A DNA stretch of 64,000 bases, taken from contig NC_092875.1 in NCBI RefSeq assembly GCF_028372415.1, positions 48,279,271 to 48,343,270 on the forward strand. Direction: 5' to 3'. Below are positions 45,201 to 60,200 of the stretch, in pieces. Source of the stretch: Notamacropus eugenii. Its lineage: Eukaryota > Chordata > Mammalia > Diprotodontia > Macropodidae. Position numbers and translations under genes: made by a program. Positions within the stretch are counted from its first letter, which is position 1, and the number at the start of each line of letters is the position of its first letter. A model generated the notes under the pieces. That model ran no database searches. It worked only from the letters and a program-made list of their open reading frames with translations, and was not told the DNA's origin.

Positions 45201-48200
45201 CCCATCCCTTGGACAAACCAGATTTAAAATTATTATCTTTAAAACCAGATGAGGCCTAAGAGATGATCTGATCCAATTCCCTTGTTTTACAAAGTGGGAG
45301 AGGGGACACTGAGGCTCAGAGAGGTCAGGTAGGCTCCTGGTTTAAAGGCCCTCTAGTTCCCAGCCTTCATTGGAAACTGCAGCTTGGAGGGAGGTTTTTG
45401 TGACTTGTCCAAGGTTCTGTGTGGATTGAGTGTCCATGATGGGATTTGAACCCAAATTCCCCTTCCACACATAGCACTCTGGAAACATCCAGGCCAGAGC
45501 CAAGTTTCCAGTATTGGAACTCCTTGTTCCCTGGCACCATGTTTGCTCCAACCTTTGTAGATTAATCAGTGTGGCTTAGGGAAGAGGTGTTTGACATGTG
45601 GCCCCATGGAGCCCAAGCCAGGTTAAAGTGTAGCTAGTAAATATTTAACAGAAGAAATGGAAATACCTGGATGTTAACAGTAGTATGTGGTTTTCTAAAT
45701 CAATATGGAACCTTCAGGAATCCTTAAGGTGTGGATTCGTGGCCTCTCTTTCTGTTAGAGCACCATTGGCCTAGTCCAGAGTTCTCAGCCTGTGAGTCAG
45801 GAAGACCTGGGTTCAGATATTGATTGTGGGCTGTCATGTGACTTTTTTGATCCTCACTCAGTTTCTCTTTCTGTAAAATGGGAGTGATATAGTAGCCCCT
45901 ACTCCTTGGGGTTATTGTTAATCATTTAGCCTACATTAAAGTGTTTTTGATAGATTACAGATAATCATAAGATATAGATATATAGAGACAGAGATCTATA
46001 GGCAACAATATGGGGCAGATAGGTGGCCCGGGAAGTAGAACACTAGGCTTGGAGTCAGGAAGACCTGAGTTCAAATCTGGCCTCAGGCAGTCACCAGCCG
46101 GGTGACCCTGGGCAAATCACTTCACCCTGTCTGCCTTTGTTTCCTCATCTGTAAAACGAACTGGAGAAGGAAATGGCAAACCACTCCAGTATCTCTGCTA
46201 AGAAAACCCCAAGTAGGATCACAAAGAACCAGACATGACTGAAACAACTGTTATCTTTCTCATATATATGTGATGGATGTGTCTGCATATATGTGCTTAT
46301 ACACACATACATTTCATATACTTATCTGTATTGTTTTGAGTTGACATATTTCTGTTTCTCTGTCCATTCAGCATCCCCAGGGAGACATCCAGCCCCCTGA
46401 GACAACTACTTCTGGGCCTTCTTCAGCGGAACCACAAAGATCGAATGGACTTTGGTAAGTGTCAAAGCTGTCCCAGGTTTTGGGAAGGAAGGCCAACAGG
46501 GCCTCAGTCTGTTTATTCCCCTCCTTATATGCTGATTCCCTGGTTAGTGGGGCAGTGGTGTCATGGAGATGCTTCCGATGACATACTTAGGGGCTTAAAC
46601 CAAGAGGATGCTCTCTCCAAGTGTTTGAAAGTGTCCAATCCTTGATCTTGACTGCTCCTATCAAATCCACCCCACCTCCCACACACACACCCACAGATCT
46701 TCATATCCCTAGCTCACCTTGCTTATTGCTGGGGCATGGAGCAGGTGGGTGATTTATTCCCCAGGACTTTGGCCTTTCTGTTTTTGTAGGTGGGATGGGG
46801 GAGGGAGATCTTGCTTTCCAGGCTAGAGGGTGTTGCCATGACCTTGGTAACCAGCATTTGGTCCAGTCTTAGATTTTTTGGGAACTCTGGACAAGCCCTT
46901 ATTTCCTGGGTAGGGCCAAAGATCTAGTTAAGAACTAGATGTCATTTGGTTCATTTTTTTAAATTATTTTATTTTAGTAAGTCCTCACCCTTTGCAAGGT
47001 GATAAGGGCACAAAGACAAAAATAAAATGATGATGATGATGGTGGTGGTGATGGTGGTGGTGGTGGTGGTGGTGATGATGATGATGGTGATGGTGATGAT
47101 GGTGATGGTGATGATGATGATGGTGGTGATGATGATGATGGTGGTGACAGTCAGTGTTCTCATGGTGTTTGAGGTTCCCCAAGTGCTTTATTACCACTGT
47201 CATCATAGCTAATATGTACATAACACTTATGTGCCAGGCACTGTGCTAAATACTTTACAATAAATTCATTTTGCTCTCACAACAATCCTGGGAGGGTAGG
47301 TACTGTTATTATCCCCATTTTACAGATGAGAAAACTGAGGCAAATAGGTGAAGTGACTTGTCCAGGGTCACTCAGCTGTTACATGCCTGAGGCTGGATTT
47401 GAGCTTAGGTCTTTCTGACTCTTCTAGGCCCAGCATTTTGTTCACTATGGTACCACCTAATTGCCTCATATTCACAACTAGCTAATTTTATCCTCACAAA
47501 CAATGCTGGGAGATGGGTATTTTTATTATTCCCATTTTATAGATGAGGAAACTGACACACATAGCCGTTAATGGTTCATGTGTATATCTGGATTTGACCT
47601 CTGCTCTTCCCAATTCCAAGACCAAGACTCTCCATTCTGTACCTCTTGGCTGTGTTGGAGGCAGAAGATGAACAGTGGAAAAGGCAGACTGGGCATTTGT
47701 TTCCATTGTGGAGGGCCTTTCTCTTAGCTCTGCCCTGGAGCATGCTGGAGTGGGAGGCAGCTTTGTGGTCAGAGGTTCTTTCTATTTGTGTAGGATGGTG
47801 TGCTGTTCTAGTGATACCTATATCCGCTGTGTGTGATACTGGGAAATTAAACCCAGTTACCTCATCTGTAAGATGGGTAGAATGGTTGCGTACTTTTTAT
47901 AATCCTTAAAAACCTTAGTATTCTGATCAATGCAACGATTCCAGACGCTTCAGAAGGATTTAAGATGGAAAAATACTCTTCACCTCCAGAGAGAGGAGTG
48001 ATGGGCGTCTCAGCGCAGACTGAAGCGTACTTCTTAAACTTTATTTTTCTTGCTTTGTCTTTGCAATGTGGCTAGAATGGAAATAGATTTTGCCTGATTT
48101 CAGACGAATGATTGATGTTACATTTCTTACCTCCTTAGTAGGTAAGGGGAGGGATAGGCAGGCAAGAGGGGAGGGAATTCAGAACTCAATTTAAAAAAAA

Positions 48201-51200
48201 AAAAAAGGATGCTAAAATAAATAATTTTATTTAAAAACAAAAAGATCCTTAAAGCCTTAGAGCAATGTGAGCTGTGACCTAGACTAGACTTTTCCCCCTC
48301 TTACCATTTACCTTGTTGATCATTGTTATCCTGGCTGTGCTTCCTTCTCTTTGCATCAGTTCCTGTAAGTGTCCCTGGAGCTCCCTACATTCTTGCCAAC
48401 CCACATGGCTCCTGGTACAGTAATACTCCTACTCATGGGCCAGGATTAGTCAGGGCAAATCTTGTCTGTGGGAACTTTTTTTTTTAATATTTGTTTTCAG
48501 TTTTCTGCAATCACTTCCATATATCTTAGATTTTTTTCCCCTTCCCCCTTCTTTCTCCTCCCTGCCCGAGATGGCAATCTTGTATAGGTTCTACACGTAC
48601 ATTCTTATTAAATACATTTTCACCTTAATCATTTTGCATGGAAGAATCAAAATGAATGGGAGAAACCATAAAGCAAAACATGACACAAGAGAAAATGGTC
48701 TGTTTCGTTCTGTGATCCAATTCCATAGTTCTTGCTCTGGATGTGGAAGGTGTTTTGCCTCGAGTCCATTGGGAATTTTTTAGGTCCTTGCATTGCTGTG
48801 AAGGGCTAAGTCTACCAGAAAAATTCCTCACACACTGTGGTTGTTGCTATGTACAAAGTTCTCCTGGTTCTGCTCCTTTCACTCAGTATCAGTTCATATA
48901 AGTCCTTCCAGGCCTCTCTGAAGTCTTCTTGTTCATCATTTCTTATAGCACAATAGTATTCCATTACATTCATATACCACAACTTGTTCAGCCATTCCCC
49001 AGTTGATGGGCATTCCCTCGATTTCCAATTTTGGGCCACTACAAAGAGAGCTGCTATAGATATTTTTGTGCATGTGGGACCCTTTTCCATTTCTATGATC
49101 TTTGGGATAGAGTCTTAGAAGGGATATTGCTGGGTCAAAGGGTATGCACATTTTTGTAGCCCTTTGGGCATAGTTCCAAATTGTTCTCCAGAATGGCTGG
49201 ATCAGCTCACAGCTCTCCACCAACAATGAATTAGTGTTCCAACTCTCTGTGGGAACTTTATCTCTCTGACCTCTTTTGGTAAGATGCCCACACCCACACC
49301 CCACCCTGCTCCATTCAGGTCTGAAAGAAATCCTTAAATCATAGAGTTCAGCCCCCTCATTTTTCAGATGAGGAAACTGAGACCTTAGAAGATGTGCCCA
49401 AAGTCAAAGAACTAGGAAAGTGTCTGAGGCAGGATTTGAATCTTAGTCTAACCCATTCTAAGTCCAGAGTTATAGCCTCTGAACCTTCCTCTTTACCAAA
49501 TATATAACCTGGGCTGTGGAGGTACTGTGGGGCGTGCCTGTACTTGACCTTTCCTTGGCCTTCTTGTTTCCACAACTCTGCCTTTTTTCATTTAGATGAA
49601 TTTTTCCATCACCCATTCTTGGATGCAGGCTCCTCCATCAAGAAATGTGAGTAAAGGGACCCCAGTATCCCTCCTTCCCTGCTCTGTCCCAGAGTCTTGA
49701 GGCCAAGGGTGCCTGGGTGTGAGATGAATGGTGACGTCTTCTGTCTTCCCTCTCCACAGCTCCCCCAGTGCCCATGCCCTCCTATCCCAGCTCAGGCAGT
49801 TCTTCTAGCAGCAGCTCTACCTCCCACCTGGCCTCACCCCCTGTGAGTATCCTCCTGGACAAGATCAGTCCATCCACTAGCATGTATTCAAAGTACCTGT
49901 GATGTGCTGCCCCCAGGGGAGACAGAGGGAAGGTGGATGTCCAAGATGAAGGGGCTGGTATTGTCTTCTCTTGAAGCTGCTCCATCCTCCAAAGGAAGGC
50001 AGGATTATTATAGAAGCACATCCTTTTGGAGAGCCTGGGGCCAAGGCAGCGCTCCCTCGTACTGGTCAGGGTTTGGGAGATTCAGCCAAGCTCATTTCAC
50101 TTTGCAGATGGAGGCTGTCATTTGCCCCCTGACACAGAGTGAATTCATGGCAGACTGGGACTATCACCCCACAAGTCTCTGACTCTGTCCAAGGTGCCCC
50201 AGTACTCTGGGTACTCAGGCAAAATTAATTATTAGAGCTAGCTGAGGTCATGTGGGCCATCCATCTACTTTCATTCCCCTAGATGAGAGTAGAGTCGAGG
50301 AGAAGCATTCCTTGCCTGCCCTCCCTCCCTCCACTCCCCATTCCCTCCTCACCAGCTCCTTTCCCCCTTCCCTGGTGCTTGGAGCAGTCCCTGGGGGAGA
50401 TGCAGCAGCAGCTGCAGAAGACACTGACCTCCCCAGCCCCAGACACCGCAGGCTTCCTCCAGGGCTCCAAGGACTCGGGTGGCAGCAGCAAGAGCTCTTC
50501 CTGTGACACAGATGATTTCGTCATGGTCCCTGCCCAGTTCCCAAGTAAGAGCTTTTGTGAAAGGTTGTGGGGGTGACTGGAGAGAAGTTCCTGGGAGCTG
50601 TCTGTCGTGGATGCCCTTCCCCAGGCAGGCCACGTGAGAATCTGTGTGTTGTTCTGGTGCCCTGTGCCTTCCTCTGAGGGGGAAGGATCTAGACTCCTGC
50701 ATTCAAGTCCCAGCTTCTTGATACATGGGAACGGAAAATGGAATCCTCTCCTTTGCAGAAGAGAAAACTGAGGCTCAGAGAAGGGGGAGTGACTTGTTCT
50801 AGGTTATGTAGGTAGTGAGTACTTAAAGCCTTTGGGTCCAAAAAAAAAATCTGACCTAAACCTTTTGGGGAAATTGAGTTGATTTCTGTTTAAACAAATA
50901 TCTCTCCTTGTGGTGGTTTCTCCCCCTTTCTTAACCCCACCTTTGCCTCAGGGGCTCATCATTATTTTCATGTGTTTCCTACTGCCTGTGTGGCATTTGG
51001 GCAGCACTAAAGTTTTTATTCTCCATCTCTGGGAAGTCCCCATTGAGCAGCCTGGAAACTGCTGGCCAGTAAACTGGGCTTGGATGGAGCTGCCCTGGGC
51101 CCCAGGCTCACCCAGAGAGGAGGGCATTGGGCAGCAAGGATGAGTCACCAGTTACAGTAAGCTCTGGCTGGCCCCTCCCACGATTTTACAGTGGACTGAA

Positions 51201-54200
51201 AGTCGTTTGGAAAATGAGGTTCTGGTGGAGAACCGGGACCAGGTCTTTCTTTTCTGAGTCTTTGGACTCTTCAATGGACCCTGTTGCCTCAGGGTTCTTT
51301 CTGCACTGCCCCTGCCCCCCAATACCAGGCAGACAAGTCACACAGGCCGGAGGTGTGATTGGCAGCCCAAACCTAGACCATAGAATCAAGTTCTCATTCA
51401 TTTAGAGCTGGGAAGGGCCTTAGAGGTCAGGTGGTCCCATCCTAAACTCAGCGTTTTTGACCCCAAGAGCCACGGTGCCTGGTTTTGTCATTCAGGATCT
51501 TTATTGAGTCATGGAGTTATCCTAACAATAGCATTTATGGAGTACTTTATAAACATCACACCCTTTGATCCTCGTAACAACCCTGGGAAGGGAGGTGTTA
51601 CTATCATCCCCATTTTACAGATGAGGAGACTGAGACTGAGAGAGCTCCCAGGCTCATAAGGTGTCTGAGGCTGAATTTGAACTGTGACCCTAGGTCAGGA
51701 GGCTTAATATGGTCAAGTGGCAGGATTGAGATAGGAACTCAGGTTTTTGGGACCTCCTGGTGTGTGTGAGTTGGTACCAGGAGAGATGGAGCATGCTGTG
51801 GTCCTGGGGGGAAGGGGAGTGGGCACAGAGGTTGGGATAGTTTTAAATGCCTCCCTAACTAGTTGAGACTTCCAGAGGCAGGGGGACACTTAGAGTACTC
51901 TCAAGCAGACAAACAACAGGGGTCAGAGAGGCCTTTAGGAATCTCAGTCCTGTACTGTTTCGGGCTACTATGGTGAGGTACATTGGGGGTGCAGGTAGAA
52001 AAGGATGCCTGGGGACCAGAAGTCTACCTGTCCCCATATCACTGAATGAACTTTTCTCTTTTTCCTTGACCTCAGCTGACTTGACGGGGGAAGCCGCCGG
52101 AGCCAAGGCCCCTCAAGACAGTCTGATGTACAGTGGGTAAGGTCCCCTCTCCACTCCTGACAAGGAGTTCTCCTGGCCCACCCCTGCCACCCCCACTAAC
52201 ACCTCAGAGGTAGAAAGGACCTTAGAGATCATCAAATCCAACCCAGCCCTAAATAAGCATCCCCCTCACCCCACCGTCCCTTGAACCAGCTCTTTTTGAT
52301 CATGGACAGCTTTCCATTTTGGGAAGCCTGAATCTACCTCCTACCTCCCACCCCACTGCTCCTCCAGAATTGCCTTGAACACTCTTCATTTCATCTTTAT
52401 TTATATTTCATGACAAGGCAGGGAGTTTTAAATGAGGTACAGAGAGACTAGAACCCAGGTCTCCCCACTCCCAGGAAGGTCCATGTACTGTCTATCTTAG
52501 CTCCATTGCCAAGTTGCAGCCTGTCCTTGGGACACTGAGAGGAGAGGGTCTGACAGCCTGGAGCATCTCCACTGAAGGCCTATTGTCTTTCTAGGAGCTC
52601 CCTGGTCACTTCAGCTGGGCTGGAGAGCCAGGGACGGACACCGTCTCCCTCACCCCCCTACAGTGGTTCCCCCAGCCCCTCTGGGTAAGCAGGTCTTGTT
52701 GATGGTTAGGGGACCATGGTTTAGGGTGGAGGGGGTTATATAAAACCTGATACTCAAGGAAATCCCCCCAAGTTTTTGGAAGAGTAAAGCCTCCTGCCCT
52801 TAGGTAGCGCCCATCTCATGGCCCAGCTTTCACAGATCTTCCTCTTAGGGAGACACACCCTGGGGGTCATGCCATCATGTCTCCCTTTGGCTCCACCAGA
52901 ACCCCCTGCCCGATGTGCCTGTGTCTAACCTTGCTCCCAGAACAGCCAGGGATGAAACTCGAGAAGCCTGGAGCTCTGAAGTTTGGCTCATAGAGCAGGC
53001 TTTATGCCTCCTATTGTGGGCTGGGGTTCATTCATTCCAGACACTGTTGTGATCTCAGTGTCAGAGCCAGAAATTCCCTGAACCCAGGATGGGGGTCAGT
53101 TTATGTGAAAAGTCCCCAGGGCTCAGGCCATGGAAAACCCCAGATGTGTATGATTTAAGATGAGATCCAGCTGCTGCCTGACTGCTGGAGGCTGGGCTGG
53201 GGCACAGCCAGTGACATTTCCTTAGGAGCAAGAAGGCTTTGCCCACTGCCCCATCACAGGTGTGGGCTCCTTGGAGAATTGATCTCCTTAGTTGAATTTC
53301 CCAGAGGAGCCCAAACTCTGAACATGGAATGGGATAGGTGGTGTAGGAGGGAGGGGGTCTTCCTCATTCCAGCCTCTGAGTGGATGGCAACCCCAGCCTC
53401 ACAGCCTTTTTGTCTTTCCTTGCCCTTCCTTCTCTGACACCCCAGCCGACCCACTGCTTTCTCCAGTAGCAGGTACGGCCCGTCCGTCCCTATCCCTGTC
53501 CCCACTCAGATCCAGAACTACAGGAGAATCGAACAGAACCTCCAGTCCCCCAACCAGTACACTCCGCCACCGCCACGGTGAGTGTTGGCCTTCCTGCCCG
53601 GCCATGGACAAGCTTCCTAGGGCCTTTCCTATAGGCTGGAGATTATTGCTATCTGTTACCATGATTTAGATCTATTACTGGAGTAATAGTCATTGTCATC
53701 CATTTGAATATTAAATTCAAAAGGTGAATACCAGGGGAAAGAGAAAGCCTGTCCCGGGACTATTTCTATCTCAGCCCGAGGGAAAAAAGATAAGACTAAC
53801 CTCAGCATAGCCCTGTGCTGCAGTAGGTAATGAGGCAAGAATTATTATGCCCATTTTATAGGTCAGGGAACTGACTCTTAGAACAGAGAAAGAGATGGTC
53901 AAAGCCATGAATTGGAGAGTAGGTTTCCTGACACACAACCCAGGAGGCTTTCTACTTTATCGCAGGCTGTTAGGAGGAAGAGCACATTTTAATAAAATAA
54001 CATCCTTGCTGTGTGCCAAACATGTGCTAAGGAAAATTTTGGGGCCTGTGGTTGAGGTGAGGATGAAGATACAAATAGGGTACAAGCATCCATCGACTGG
54101 GCTGGAGTTTGGGTTTTTGTGGGCGGATTATGAATATGAAGTAGGGAACTTGGTTACGGGTGAGTGGAGGGGCCCCTGGGCCCACTGCCTCACTTCCTCC

Positions 54201-57200
54201 TTGAACTGCCTTTCTCCTCAGTCTGTAGGGCAGCTTCTTTGGGGAGAAAAGGCCAAAATGATTACAAGGTCATACATTTAGAGGTATATGGGCCAGGACT
54301 TCCTTTTTACCAAGGAGGAAGCAGAGATGAAATGGGACTTTTTGTTCTGCACTTTCACTCCCATTTTACAGATGGGAAAACTGAGTGACTTACCCATGGT
54401 TAGCTGGTAAGCATCAAGGGGGCAGAGTTTGAATCCACACCCTCAGACTCCCAAGCCTATGCTTTTTTTTCCCCACTGTAACACAATGCTACAGTGAAAT
54501 TTTGAAGAAAGGCATCTGGGCCCCTGACATCATTCATTTGTTCATTAAGTATTAAGATCCATTATCCCTGGCTGGGCCCTTGGGGGAAGGGTAGCAAGAC
54601 CTGTGCAGCTGGCACTGCCCTGAAGGAGTTTATATTCTCCTTGGAGGAAACATTAGTCAATCAACTTTTACTAAGCACTGGGCTAGATAGTAGGGAAACA
54701 AAAAGAGGCAAAAGATAAAAGCTGCCCTTTTCCAATCTAATGGGGAAGACAGGTAAGCTAATCTATATCAAGGCATTAAAGGGACTGCCACATGAAAGGC
54801 TTCCACTAGAAGGGGAGATTTGAGTTGGGACCTGCCCAAGGCACTGGGACTTTAAGGGACTAGCTCAGGGTCACACAGCCTATATGTGTCAGAGAGAAGA
54901 CTTGAACTTGGGTCATCCTGACTTAATGGCCGCTATCAGTTCCATTGTGCTGTGTAAAGTAAATACAAACTATAATTTGAGTTAATGCCTTTATCTGCAG
55001 AAGTGTGGGGGACTGGATGACCCTTGACCTAAGCCCCAAGTGTGCTTTGGGAGACTTGAAGGATCCTGATGTGGGTGAGGTCATGGGTGGTCACATTCTC
55101 CAATATATGCTGAGATCTGTGTTGCCTGGAGCTGGAATACATTTGAACTTATCTTTGCCCAGGGACTACTTCCCAGAAAGTTAGAAAATTTGGGGTTCTT
55201 TGGATCCTAGGTTGAATGAATTCCATGTTCACTTGACTTTTTCTAGCCCTGCTCACAAGGGCTTGGAAGGATCCTTGCTATGAGATTGTCAACATCCTGG
55301 GCTCTCATGACCTTCTCTCTCTGCCACACTGGGGGAAAGGATGCATGAACAGGGGGCAGGGCCAGGACCTCACTTCCCTTCTGTCTCCTCAGGTCCGGCA
55401 TGGTTCGGAGGTCCAGCAGTACCAGCCCCCTGGGCTTTAAGACTGGCATCTCCCCCCCGTTCTTCCCTGAGCACGGAGCCACTTTTCCCAGGAAGTCTTC
55501 TTTGGGAGGTGCCAAGCCGTATAACCCATCTCCCCAAGGTGAGTCCCCCTCCCCTTTCTCCTATAACCTTAGAGCCTGCTTGAACTCATAGATTATTAGA
55601 TGAAGCATCCCAGCCCAGACAATGGTGTCTCCACCTGCCTGTGTCTTTTCCTGCACACAGAGCCCTGTCTTGGGCATTTAGATACAGTGGCACACAGTCC
55701 CTGCCTTTCTTGACCTTAGAGCCCAGTTGGGAATATGATTCAAGACTTAGGATGGCAAGGTGGTAGGTGGTGTAATCTGTGTGGATGAGCCCTAGTCAAG
55801 AAGGATTCCCTTAAAAGGAAGGAACTGTGGGTCCACTTTTCAAGAACGAGGCACCTGGATTGGTGGAGACAAGGGGGAGATAGAAGTTTTTTGATCTCTG
55901 AGTGAGGGGCTTGGCCTCAGATCCCAGGGGTCCTGAGACCTCATGTGGGTATATTTTAGAAAGCCCCATTCGAGGTCAAGGAGTTTGCCAGGAAGAATTT
56001 ATTTTAGGACTGGCAGATGATCAAGCTGGGGGTGTCTCAGTTTCCCCCTCCTCCTGGCAAACTGACTTTTATCTTGTTAACAGCTGGAGCCATCCCAGAG
56101 CGTCCAGGGCAGAGCAGGGTCCCCTCCCCACAAGGCACTGAGATGTGTGGAATTGGCAGCAGCGGCAGCAGGGTCTCCAGGCCTGGTATGTTTCAAGGGG
56201 GTATGTCGGATCTGAAGCCCCTGCCCCTGGCATGGGGAGATACAGACACTCCCTTTGGGTTACCCCTTGTCTTAAGAGGCCACCGTTGGAAGACCACTGT
56301 CTCCTTGGGAAGTGGCACTGTAAGACTTATACCTCAGTAGCCCTGGAGGGGAATTTATAGATACTTGAGGCAAAGCAAGGTGCTGTCATTCCAAAGAAGC
56401 TTGGTGTTGGGTCCTGGGGTTCTTAACCTTGTTTGTGTCCTGTACTCCTGTGCAGTCAGTCTGGTGAAGCCTCAGAACCATGTTTTGGATGCATAAAATA
56501 AGAGGATCGTAAAGGGAACCAGACATGTCATTATCCACGGGCTTTTTAAAAAAATTTTTTTTAATGATTTATTATTATTTTCATAGATTTTATTTTTTTA
56601 CCCAATTACACGTAAAAACAATCTTGGACATTTTTTTAAGTTTTGAGTGCCAAATCCTACACTTTCCTCCTCCTGTTTCTTTCCTGAGAACATGAACAAT
56701 CCGATATAGATTATACTTGTACAATCATGTAATACATTTCCATATTAGTCATTTTGTGCAAGAAAACTGAAAAAAAAAAAAAGAGAAAAAACATGCTTTG
56801 GTCTGTATTCAGGCAACATCAGTCCTTTCTCTGGAGGCCAAACATCATGAATCCTTTGGAACTGTCTTGGATCATCATGTTGCTGAAAATAGTCCAAGTC
56901 ATTTAACTGTTGATTGTCATACAGTAACATAACGACTATATACAACATTCTTCTGATTTCACTCCCTTCTCTCTGTATCAGTTCATGCAAGATTTTTCTG
57001 AAATCATTCTGCCTGCCATTTCTTTATCCAAGCATTTTTTAAAACTTCACAGATGACAGATTAGGAACCCTTGGTCTAATAGCTGTGCGTTATACATAGT
57101 AGGACATTACACATTACACATAGTAGGACCACAGTTTTAGATTTGGAAGGAGTCTCCTCAGTTTACATTTGAGGCCTAAGAGATCAAGCAGCCCAAGTCG

Positions 57201-60200
57201 CACTGTTGATGAGCATTAGGAATGGGATTTTAACCCAGGTTCTCTTACTCCAGAACTGAGGGCTTTTTCCATCACCTCCCTGTTTCATTACTCCTTCCCA
57301 GGCAGGGTTGCTGTTAACCAGGTATCTCATTGCTGTAACGGGTGTCTTGAGGTCCTCACATAAGCAAAGAAAGCTGTTCCCAACTCCTGAAATTCTTCTG
57401 GTTCTTTCACTGGATCTTTACAGGGAGCATAAGATCCATTTCTGGATGCTCAGTGTCCTGGGCGCCCGCTCAGTTGTCCTTGATGCTGTCAATATCCTTT
57501 CTAAAATGGGGCACCCAGAACCAGGTACATACTACTCCAGAGATGTTCTGAGCACAGTGGGACTGTCACCATCCTGGTCTTGGACTTCAGACTAAAAGGC
57601 CCAAGATTTAAGAACACCCCAAAGGACTAGGCAGCATCCCTTGGTAGTAGGATGAAGACTTCTATTTTAATGTAAAAATTACAACAACAGGCTGGCATTA
57701 TTTGAGTTTAATGTGCATTTGCATGGAGAGAAGAATAAAAATATTTATCCTGAAATCTCTTTTTCTCATCGCTTGACATGTCTGATGATGTAGTCCAAGG
57801 TTGCCTCAGCTTTCTTGCTTCCCTCAAACATATTTCAAGTCCCATTGCCCCCTGGCCCTCCCCACCCCTTTGTGTACTTTGTGGAGTTGGCTATCATATT
57901 TCAACCCACCTCTCTGACCTGGCAAGGTCTTACTGAAGCGTGACCCTGCCATCTGTTGGTCTGAACTTTCCTTCTCATTTTCGCAGATAAGGAAATTGAG
58001 GCCCAGGGTCTCATAGGTAGTAAGCAGTGCTCAACCTCAGATCTTAGGATTCTGGATTCTTGTGCAGTGGTGGGATGAGGAGTAGGGGCTAGGAGGCCTT
58101 CCCCAGCCATTCCAAGGAATGAAGGAGAGAGTGGAGTTAAAATGAGTTTAGCCAGGGAAGGCTTCTTGGGGAAGTGATCTGTCCTTGCAGAAGGAGGCTG
58201 AAGCTATACTTTTGTCTCCCTCAGGCACCTCTCTCCAAGAACATTCTCCCAGGGGGCTGGGCTACCGTCTGCACAGCGCTCCCAACCTCTCTGACCTGCA
58301 TGTGGTGAGGCCCAAACTGCCCAAGCCACCCACAGACCCTCTGGTGGCCCCCTTTGCTTACTCCCAGGCCAGTCCTCCCCAACAGCACTATGGGTTACAG
58401 CCCTGCCGGACCCTCAGGGCATCCCCGAAGCTGCCCGACTTCATGCAGCGGAACCCCTTGCCCCCCATCATGGGCTCTCCCACCAAGGTAACTGGATTTG
58501 GGGGGCAGTCTGAGGCTGGATGTTGGACTTGGTATAAATAAGGAAGGATTAATTGGATATTTGCCATTCTTGGGGTGAAGGAATCAGGAAGCCCCTTCAG
58601 CAGAGACAGGGAGAGAAGGTAGAGACTGGGGTTTCAGAGTGGCAAGGCAGCAATGGTTGGGGAGAGGAATTGGAAGCTAGAGATGGGAAAACCCACAACC
58701 TAAACATTGCTGTGTCCCCATCTAGGCAGTACCTGCTTTTGAGTTCCCCAAGACACCAAGTTCCCAGAACCTGCTCACTCTCCTGGCCCATCAAGGGGTA
58801 GTGGTGACCCCCACACGGAACAGGACTCTGCCTGACCTCCGAGAGATGGGTCACTTCCAGAGCCCACCCAACCTGGGCTTGAGGCCCGTGGAAGAGATCA
58901 AGGGACCCTTTGGCAGGTGTGGGAAGTATGGAAAGGTGAAACTAGAACCAGGCCTTGGCTAGGGAAGGCCCTGGTAGCCCCATGGCTCGGGTTGGGACAG
59001 GGGGTGGTGGCACTCCTATATCCATTACAGATTTCACCTCTTGCCTCATTGGATGCATATCTGCCTGTATGTGTGTATTTAACTTCTCCCCTATCAAGCC
59101 ATTTCCAATAGGCCATTACCACTAATTGGATGCCCGGCCCTGGTGTAGCAGAGCCCACAAATTCTAGCCTTGATTCTGCCATTGATGGACTCAGTGACTT
59201 CCTTGTTCTGGGCCTCAGTTTCCTCATTTGTAAAATGAGACAAAAGTTGAATTAGGTGTACTTATTAATAAGGTCCTGTTCCCTTCCCTTCTGGGGCTCA
59301 GTTTCTTCATCTGTAAAACAAGGTGGTTAGACATTAGGTTTTCTTAAGGGACCTGCTCAATGTAACTGATTAGTGGAAAGCTCAGAGCAAGTCATGGGCA
59401 TGTAGTATATGCCTGGCCTTGTTCTAGGTGCCGAAGGGGGAGAGTTCAGGGATCTAGCTGAGACCTAAGCATTGAACCAGTACAGGAAAGCATATGGTTA
59501 GGCACTAAATGGTGTGTGCTATAGAATTAGAAGTTGAAGTTAGGGAAGGGAGAGGAGGGAAGTATTCTTTGATGGGAATAGTTACTGTGACCCAGAGTGG
59601 GCATTTAAATACACAGCAGATTTCTGGTTTAGTGGAGAAAGGGGCTTGTGGAGGGCTGGGCCAGGGGCAGTTGCAGAACAAGACTGAGTCCCTGTGGAGA
59701 GGTTAGAAGAGACAATGGTGAAGGCTAGCATGGTGTGGATTTCAGGACTTGCTGGGGTCCCCTGCCCTGATGCTAGGGCTAGCCCCTATCCTGATGGATA
59801 TCCAGGGTGGTATCAGGGGGACTGAAATAACTTGATCTTCCCTGGCATGGGCCCTGGCTCTCTGTCCCTTGGGTTGCTGTCCTTGAGCCCTGAGTCCCCA
59901 TCCCCACAGGTCCCTCAGCACCGGCCGTCTCACTGACCTGCTCCTCAAAGCTGCATTTGGGTCCCAGGCTCCTGACACTGGGAGCAGTGAAAGCCTTCAG
60001 GAGAAGCCCATGGAGATCGGTGAGGAGAGCTGAATTGGAGCTGTCTAGATTGTGTATGAGAATCAGAGTTGTGGGGGGACCCCCAAAGGCAGCAGAGAAT
60101 GGAGGAAGCAAAATGAAGTTTGGAGTCACCTGCATGACCTGGAAAGACACTTGCCCTATAAAATAAGAGGGGTTTGACTGGGAGGCCTCTGAGGCCCCTT

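Larger units (their letters stand above)
46455..49595. other. ULK1 intron 10
   Basis: A 3.1-kb intron. Outside the itemised repeats, 46455-47020 and 47640-47930 show nothing recognisable. Confidence 0.6.

Noticed and set aside
46985..47221. Reverse-strand frame with a long poly-His tract
   Set aside because: It is the translation of a (GAT/GGT)n microsatellite in ULK1 intron 10.
48812..49304. Reverse-strand frames of 92 and 122 codons
   Set aside because: They lie in the antisense L1 3' end. They are open by chance in a transposon 3' UTR and not an intact L1 ORF.
58726..58916. Idea that the mTORC1 inhibitory site of ULK1 is lost (LPDLR in exon 20)
   Set aside because: Counting the human protein places the mTORC1 site (S758) in the VGSPPSG motif of exon 22, which is intact. 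The changed Ser corresponds to human residue 665.
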